From the NCBI GenBank assembly GCA_009602725.1, contig WELB01000161.1, positions 238,301 through 273,096 of the forward strand: 34,796 nucleotides of DNA, given 5' to 3'. Position numbers and translations under genes: made by a program. Positions 31,500 to 34,796 of this stretch are shown here, one piece after another (the stretch's first letter is position 1; each line of letters opens with the position of its first letter). This DNA comes from Spirogloea muscicola. Its lineage: Eukaryota > Streptophyta > Zygnematophyceae > Spirogloeales > Spirogloeaceae. The notes under the pieces were generated by a model. That model was not told where the DNA came from and made no database searches. It saw nothing but the letters and a program-made list of their open reading frames with translations.

Positions 31500-32075
31500 A
31501 GACCCCCTTGGCTTATGAATGTCCAGCATCGACGCACATTGCTGGCCACGCAGTGGGCTGTGCAGAACAAAGCTGCAGCACCACTCCGATTATCCCCGAT
31601 GCGATCAGCTCCTGCCAACGGCGGTCGACATCTTTGGCTGTTTAGGTCCTCGTTTCCACACTCCTTCAGAATGTTGCCAAACTAGGCTACGCACGACATG
31701 CAGATGTGTTTCCGGCTGAGATGGGCTTGCCAGCTGCATATCTGTCGTTCTTGCAACGACTAGTCTCGGCCTGTTTGCAGCGTGCTCAGGCAAATGCTTT
31801 GCACCAGAAAGCTGGGCAAGCTCTAGTTGGTAGCAGAAGAAAGGGCTCGCCCATTGAGGATAGGGGCTGGAAAAGCCAGCCCAAAACAAAATGAACAAAG
31901 AACGAGAAGGGGACCAGGGGAAGCGCTAAGAAAAAGAAGCACAAGAAGAAACTAAGCAGCTACGAAGCAATCAGTAACCCCTGCTAAGCAGCCTCCAGTT
32001 GGAGACTGGGCTCCTGGAAGCAGAAGGGCATCGTATCTGCTAAATTAGTAGTCAGGCATCGACTAGCAACCTTCA
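31500..32075 (+). mobile_element. F2 LINE C-terminal fragment, interrupted
   Basis: Plus-strand YPRCDQLLPTAVDIFGCLG, then in shifted frame ADVFPAEMGLPAAYLSFL, QRLVSACLQRAQANALHQ, KAGQALVG. After the insertion 31840-32018 the F2 sequence resumes (GCAGAAGGGCATCG...ACTAGCAACC), aligning with the complement of 11275-11335. Confidence 0.75.
31840..32018 (-). mobile_element. 179-bp F1 LINE 3'-end insertion with 8-bp TSD
   Basis: On the minus strand it starts in the last codons (SNWRLLSRGY-stop), followed by the full 3' UTR, hairpin, box (complement 31845-31856) and a CTTT tail. Exact AGCAGAAG repeats flank it (31832-31839 and 32019-32026). The interrupted F2 sequence continues in register on both sides. 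Confidence 0.9.
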
Positions 32076-32079
32076 GGTA

Positions 32080-32610
32080 TTGACACCTATGGGGCGCTGG
32101 GCGCTCAGAGGCTCGCGCTGCTCAATTAGCTTGCCCGCCACGCCATCGCCCGCCGCTTCCATGGGGAGCCGGTGGACTTTCCTGCAGCCGGGTTGCTCGC
32201 GCAGGTGTACTGCATGCGCTTGGCCGTCTCGCTGCAGAGGTCTATGGCCTGCGCGCTGCACCTACGTGCCGGCAGAGCCCTCGCTGCATAGCCTAGCATC
32301 TCCGACCTGCGGCTGCTTAGCAGAGGTTACTGAGTGATTCTCCTGTAGCTCTTTCTTTCGCTGCTGCCCCTGGCTCTGGCCAGGGGACCCACTTCCAGGA
32401 GCCTAGCATCTCTGACCTGCGGTTGCTTAGCAGGGTTACTGAGTGATTCGTAGCTGCTTTGTTTCTTTTTTGGCTTGTCTTTCTTAGTGCTTCCCCTGGC
32501 CCCCTGGCAGCCCTTGCCCCCATGGGGAGTGCCACTTCTTCTTTCCTTCTTGTACTTTGTTCATTCGTTTTGGCTGTTCCAGCCCCTATCCTCTTTGATC
32601 CATTGATCCA
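32080..32610 (+). mobile_element. Two overlapping F1 LINE 3' ends, head-to-tail
   Basis: First end: FHGEPVDFPAAGLLAQV-like coding, CMRLAVSLQRSMACALHLRA, a shortened GRALAA join, LRLLSRGY with TGA near 32333. Second end: starts in the CTGGCTCTGGCCAGGGG segment and reaches a second RLLSRVT-like stop region near 32440, then a 3' UTR with GGCTGTTCCAGCC. The second hairpin is reduced. The copy C start codon follows about 85 bp later. Confidence 0.7.
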
Positions 32611-32693
32611 TCTGGTCGCGGGCGCCGCCGCCGCCGCCGCCACCCCTCTTAAACCCCGGGCCGCCGCCGGCGCCGTCGCCGGCGGCGCCTGCC

Positions 32694-34796
32694 ATGGGGT
32701 CCGCGGCGGCGTGCAGCTCTCGGCGCCGCCCTCGGAGCCGGAGTCCCGAACTTCCCCCGGCCAAGTTCGCGTGGGCGCAGCGGTTTCTCACCCTCGCCGC
32801 CTTCCATGCCGCCACCACGCCACCTCCGCCGCAGCCCCCCCTTCTTCCGCCGTCGCCACCCTCGCCTGCGAAGCCCCCGCGCGCGCCGTGCCCCACCTGC
32901 CCGCGGGATTTCGCAACTCCCCATGGTGTCTCTGTGCATCGGCGACACTGCAAGGGGCATGCCAGCCCCACCGGCCCGCCGCCCGCAGCGGCCGTCGCGG
33001 CTTGCAGCCCCATCGTCCAGGCCCTGGCATCCACTCGGGCGGAGCATTCCACGGAGCATTCCACGGAGCATTCCACGGAGGCCACTACTCTATCGCCTCC
33101 CGCCCGAGAGAAGTGTCGGGCACCAACGTTATCGCCTCCACCCCTGAGAAGCGAGGGGACCCACGAGGTGACCACGCTCCTCCATCCTCAGGGTACCATG
33201 TCCCATGTGCTCGGCCCTGACGCCCCTGAGTGTGCTTCTCCGGCGACAGTGGTGCGGCAGCCGCTACCGCCCGCCGAGCCGTCGTCACCACAGCCGCCGA
33301 CGTCCCCACCGCCCCCACCTCCTCCGACGCCGCCTTCCCGATCATCCGCCATCCCGCCTCTCGAGCCGCCCAGCCTTCCACAGTCGGCGCCATCGACGCC
33401 CCCCCCATCTCCGCCGCCTCCACCCCCGCCGAGCGAGCCGGCTCCACCGCCGTCGCCCTCTCCTCCCTCGCCCGACCCGCCTCGGTGCCAGCTTTGCCAG
33501 AGGACCTTCACCACGCGGTCCGGCCGGTCCAACCACCAGCGAACTTGCGCGGGCAACATCAACCGTGCGGAGCAGGCGCGGAGCGCAGCGGCGGCGGGTG
33601 GTCGTCGGGGCAGACCAGGCAGGCCTCCCGCGCCGTCCCCGCCCACGCCTCACCACTGGCAGTGGCTGGCCGACCTTGACCTGGCCGCAGTTCACCGCCA
33701 GGCGGCCCTGCCGCTCCTACGCCATGTTCCACGCTGGGCACGCCCACACCTCCGCCGCGCGCTCCGCCCGGTGACACAGCGGATCGTCGTGGACCACAGA
33801 GACGAGGCGGCGTGGAAGCTGTTCATCCTCTTCCCCCGGCTGTTGCTCGGGCGGGTCTCTCTCGACAGCCGCAAGCAGGGCCAGCAGCCCCTCTTGGAAC
33901 GCGTCCAGTTGTTCGAGAGCGGGCACTGGGAGGAGCTCCTGGCGAGGCACGACGCAGCCGTGGCGGCATCCGAAGCCAACCGTGGTGGTCGAGGGGCAAC
34001 ACACGACCGGGCCGCCAGCGTCCGCAGGGCTCTTCGCTACGGCCACGCGGGCGAGCTCTCCCGGGCTGTGCAGGCCCTGGACGATGCGATGCTGGCGCCG
34101 ACCAATGCGGCAACCCGGGCGGCTCTGGACTCCCTCCACCCCCCGTCCAGCTCCCCCCTGCCACCGTGGTTGGCCGCGTTCGCCCCGCCGGAGGAGGTGG
34201 TCTTGGACGCCGACGCCCTCATGAAGGCTCTCCAGACCAGCCGTCGCGCAGCCGCCGGCGGCCCCTCCCGCATGCTAACTGAGCACCTGCGGGAGATCTT
34301 CCTTGAGGGTGAGGCAACAGACTTCAACGCGCTGCTGCAGATCTGCCAGCATATGGCCCGCGACAATGTGCCGGCCAGCATCCGCGGCGTACTGTGCACC
34401 AGCACGCTGCTCGCCCTCGACAAGCCGAGCGGGGGAGTCAGGCCCATTGCCATTGGGGAGGTCCTGTACCGCCTGGTGAGCCGCGTACTCTGGCAGCAGC
34501 ATGCGGGGCTGGCGCAGGTGCACATGGCGCCACACCAGTACGGCGCGGGGCTGCGGAGTGGGGTCGAGGCCGTCGTTCATGGGGTTCGTGCGACCTTGGA
34601 CCAGCACCCGGGGTGGCTGGTGCTGGCCGTTGACGTGAAGAATGCCTTCAACACTGTGGAGCGCGCCAGCATTGCGGAGGAGCTCCGGGCATCCTTCCCC
34701 TCCCTGGTACCCTTTTTCCGCTTGGGGTACGGTCAGCCCAGCGACCTCCTCTGGCGGACAGGGGGAGATCAAGTGGAGGTCCTGCAGTCCCAAGCG
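32694..34796 (+). CDS. RLE-type LINE polyprotein, intact frame, runs off the window (copy C)
   Basis: The frame is open for 701 codons from ATG 32694 (GCCATGGGG context) to the right edge with no stop. N-terminus MGSAAACSSRRRPRSRS is basic. Zinc finger 1: C66-x2-C69-x12-H82-x3-C86. Three 12-bp repeats encode EHST units (residues ~118-129). A long Pro/Ser linker follows. Zinc finger 2: C265-x2-C268-x12-H281-x3-C285. Then a conserved helical region (ERVQLFESGHWEELLARHD), RT entry GGVRPIAIGEVLYRLV (~G580), and motif A LVLAVDVKNAFNTVE with Asp647. Motifs B and C, the knuckle and the RLE would lie beyond the edge. Two N-terminal fingers plus RLE fit early-branching, site-specific LINE clades (NeSL/HERO/R2-like), an inference. 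This is the best candidate for an active source. Confidence 0.9.
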   Translation, partial: MGSAAACSSRRRPRSRSPELPPAKFAWAQRFLTLAAFHAATTPPPPQPPLLPPSPPSPAKPPRAPCPTCPRDFATPHGVSVHRRHCKGHASPTGPPPAAAVAACSPIVQALASTRAEHSTEHSTEHSTEATTLSPPAREKCRAPTLSPPPLRSEGTHEVTTLLHPQGTMSHVLGPDAPECASPATVVRQPLPPAEPSSPQPPTSPPPPPPPTPPSRSSAIPPLEPPSLPQSAPSTPPPSPPPPPPPSEPAPPPSPSPPSPDPPRCQLCQRTFTTRSGRSNHQRTCAGNINRAEQARSAAAAGGRRGRPGRPPAPSPPTPHHWQWLADLDLAAVHRQAALPLLRHVPRWARPHLRRALRPVTQRIVVDHRDEAAWKLFILFPRLLLGRVSLDSRKQGQQPLLERVQLFESGHWEELLARHDAAVAASEANRGGRGATHDRAASVRRALRYGHAGELSRAVQALDDAMLAPTNAATRAALDSLHPPSSSPLPPWLAAFAPPEEVVLDADALMKALQTSRRAAAGGPSRMLTEHLREIFLEGEATDFNALLQICQHMARDNVPASIRGVLCTSTLLALDKPSGGVRPIAIGEVLYRLVSRVLWQQHAGLAQVHMAPHQYGAGLRSGVEAVVHGVRATLDQHPGWLVLAVDVKNAFNTVERASIAEELRASFPSLVPFFRLGYGQPSDLLWRTGGDQVEVLQSQA
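33046..33082 (+). repeat. Three tandem 12-bp repeats in copy C
   Basis: GAGCATTCCACG occurs three times in a row, in frame, encoding EHST repeats between the two zinc fingers. Copy A has a single EHHAEEH-like version at the matching place. Confidence 0.85.

Noticed and set aside
32459-33220. 253-codon open frame overlapping the start of copy C
   Set aside because: It begins in the preceding LINE 3' UTR and runs out of frame with the zinc fingers and RT of copy C.

Overview
The window looks like nuclear DNA of a GC-rich eukaryote, most likely a green alga (inference). Coding exons have strongly G/C-biased third positions. Introns are short (about 43 to 230 nt) with GT..AG ends. The four host genes resemble plant and green-algal proteins. 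No rRNA, tRNA or CRISPR was seen. There are Ns at 2745, 9897-9900 and 18783, and a G homopolymer at the left edge, so some breaks could be assembly errors.

Host genes: (1) 58-~2500 (-), a two-domain rhodanese-like protein; (2) 4144-6299 (+), an AHA1-type activator of Hsp90, 8 exons, phases fully consistent, 358 aa; (3) 6641-10006 (-), an OTU-domain deubiquitinase with a C-terminal UBA (OTLD1-like), 9 exons, phases fully consistent, 611 aa, convergent with AHA1; (4) 14192-17953 (-), AP endonuclease 2 (EEP nuclease, PIP box, zf-GRF), 9 exons, with an in-frame TGA after the catalytic SDH motif and a one-base phase problem near the 3' exons.

Almost everything else is transposon. The dominant element is a non-LTR retrotransposon whose protein has two N-terminal C2HC zinc fingers in a proline-rich region, a reverse transcriptase, a C-terminal CxC..H..C knuckle and a PD-(D/E)XK restriction-like endonuclease (RLE), ending in a conserved L(L/T)(S/T)RGY-stop. 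I call this lineage F1; a diverged related lineage is F2 (names are mine). The 3' UTR ends in a GGCTGG/CCAGCC hairpin followed by CAATGGGCGAGC and a T/C-rich tail. Copies range from an intact reading frame running off the right edge (32694-34796) to 65-bp 3'-end scraps. Two insertions have clear target-site duplications, GCCAAA and AGCAGAAG. Copies are nested, arranged head-to-tail, and repeatedly arranged as inverted duplications (centres near 11727, 27470 and 29920).

Two other element types are present: a PIF/Harbinger DNA transposon (18607-20618) with 22-bp perfect terminal repeats and an intact DDE transposase core, and a tandem/inverted array of a CCHC gag fragment from an LTR retrotransposon (29692-31430, period about 588 bp).

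Layout: 1-2500 rhodanese gene; 3146-4075 nested LINE pieces reaching to about 70 bp before the AHA1 ATG; 4144-10006 AHA1 and OTLD1; 10224-13290 LINE remnants; 13291-14191 unexplained; 14192-17953 APE2; 18190-18606 array of LINE tails; 18607-20618 Harbinger; 20619-34796 LINE and gag repeats.
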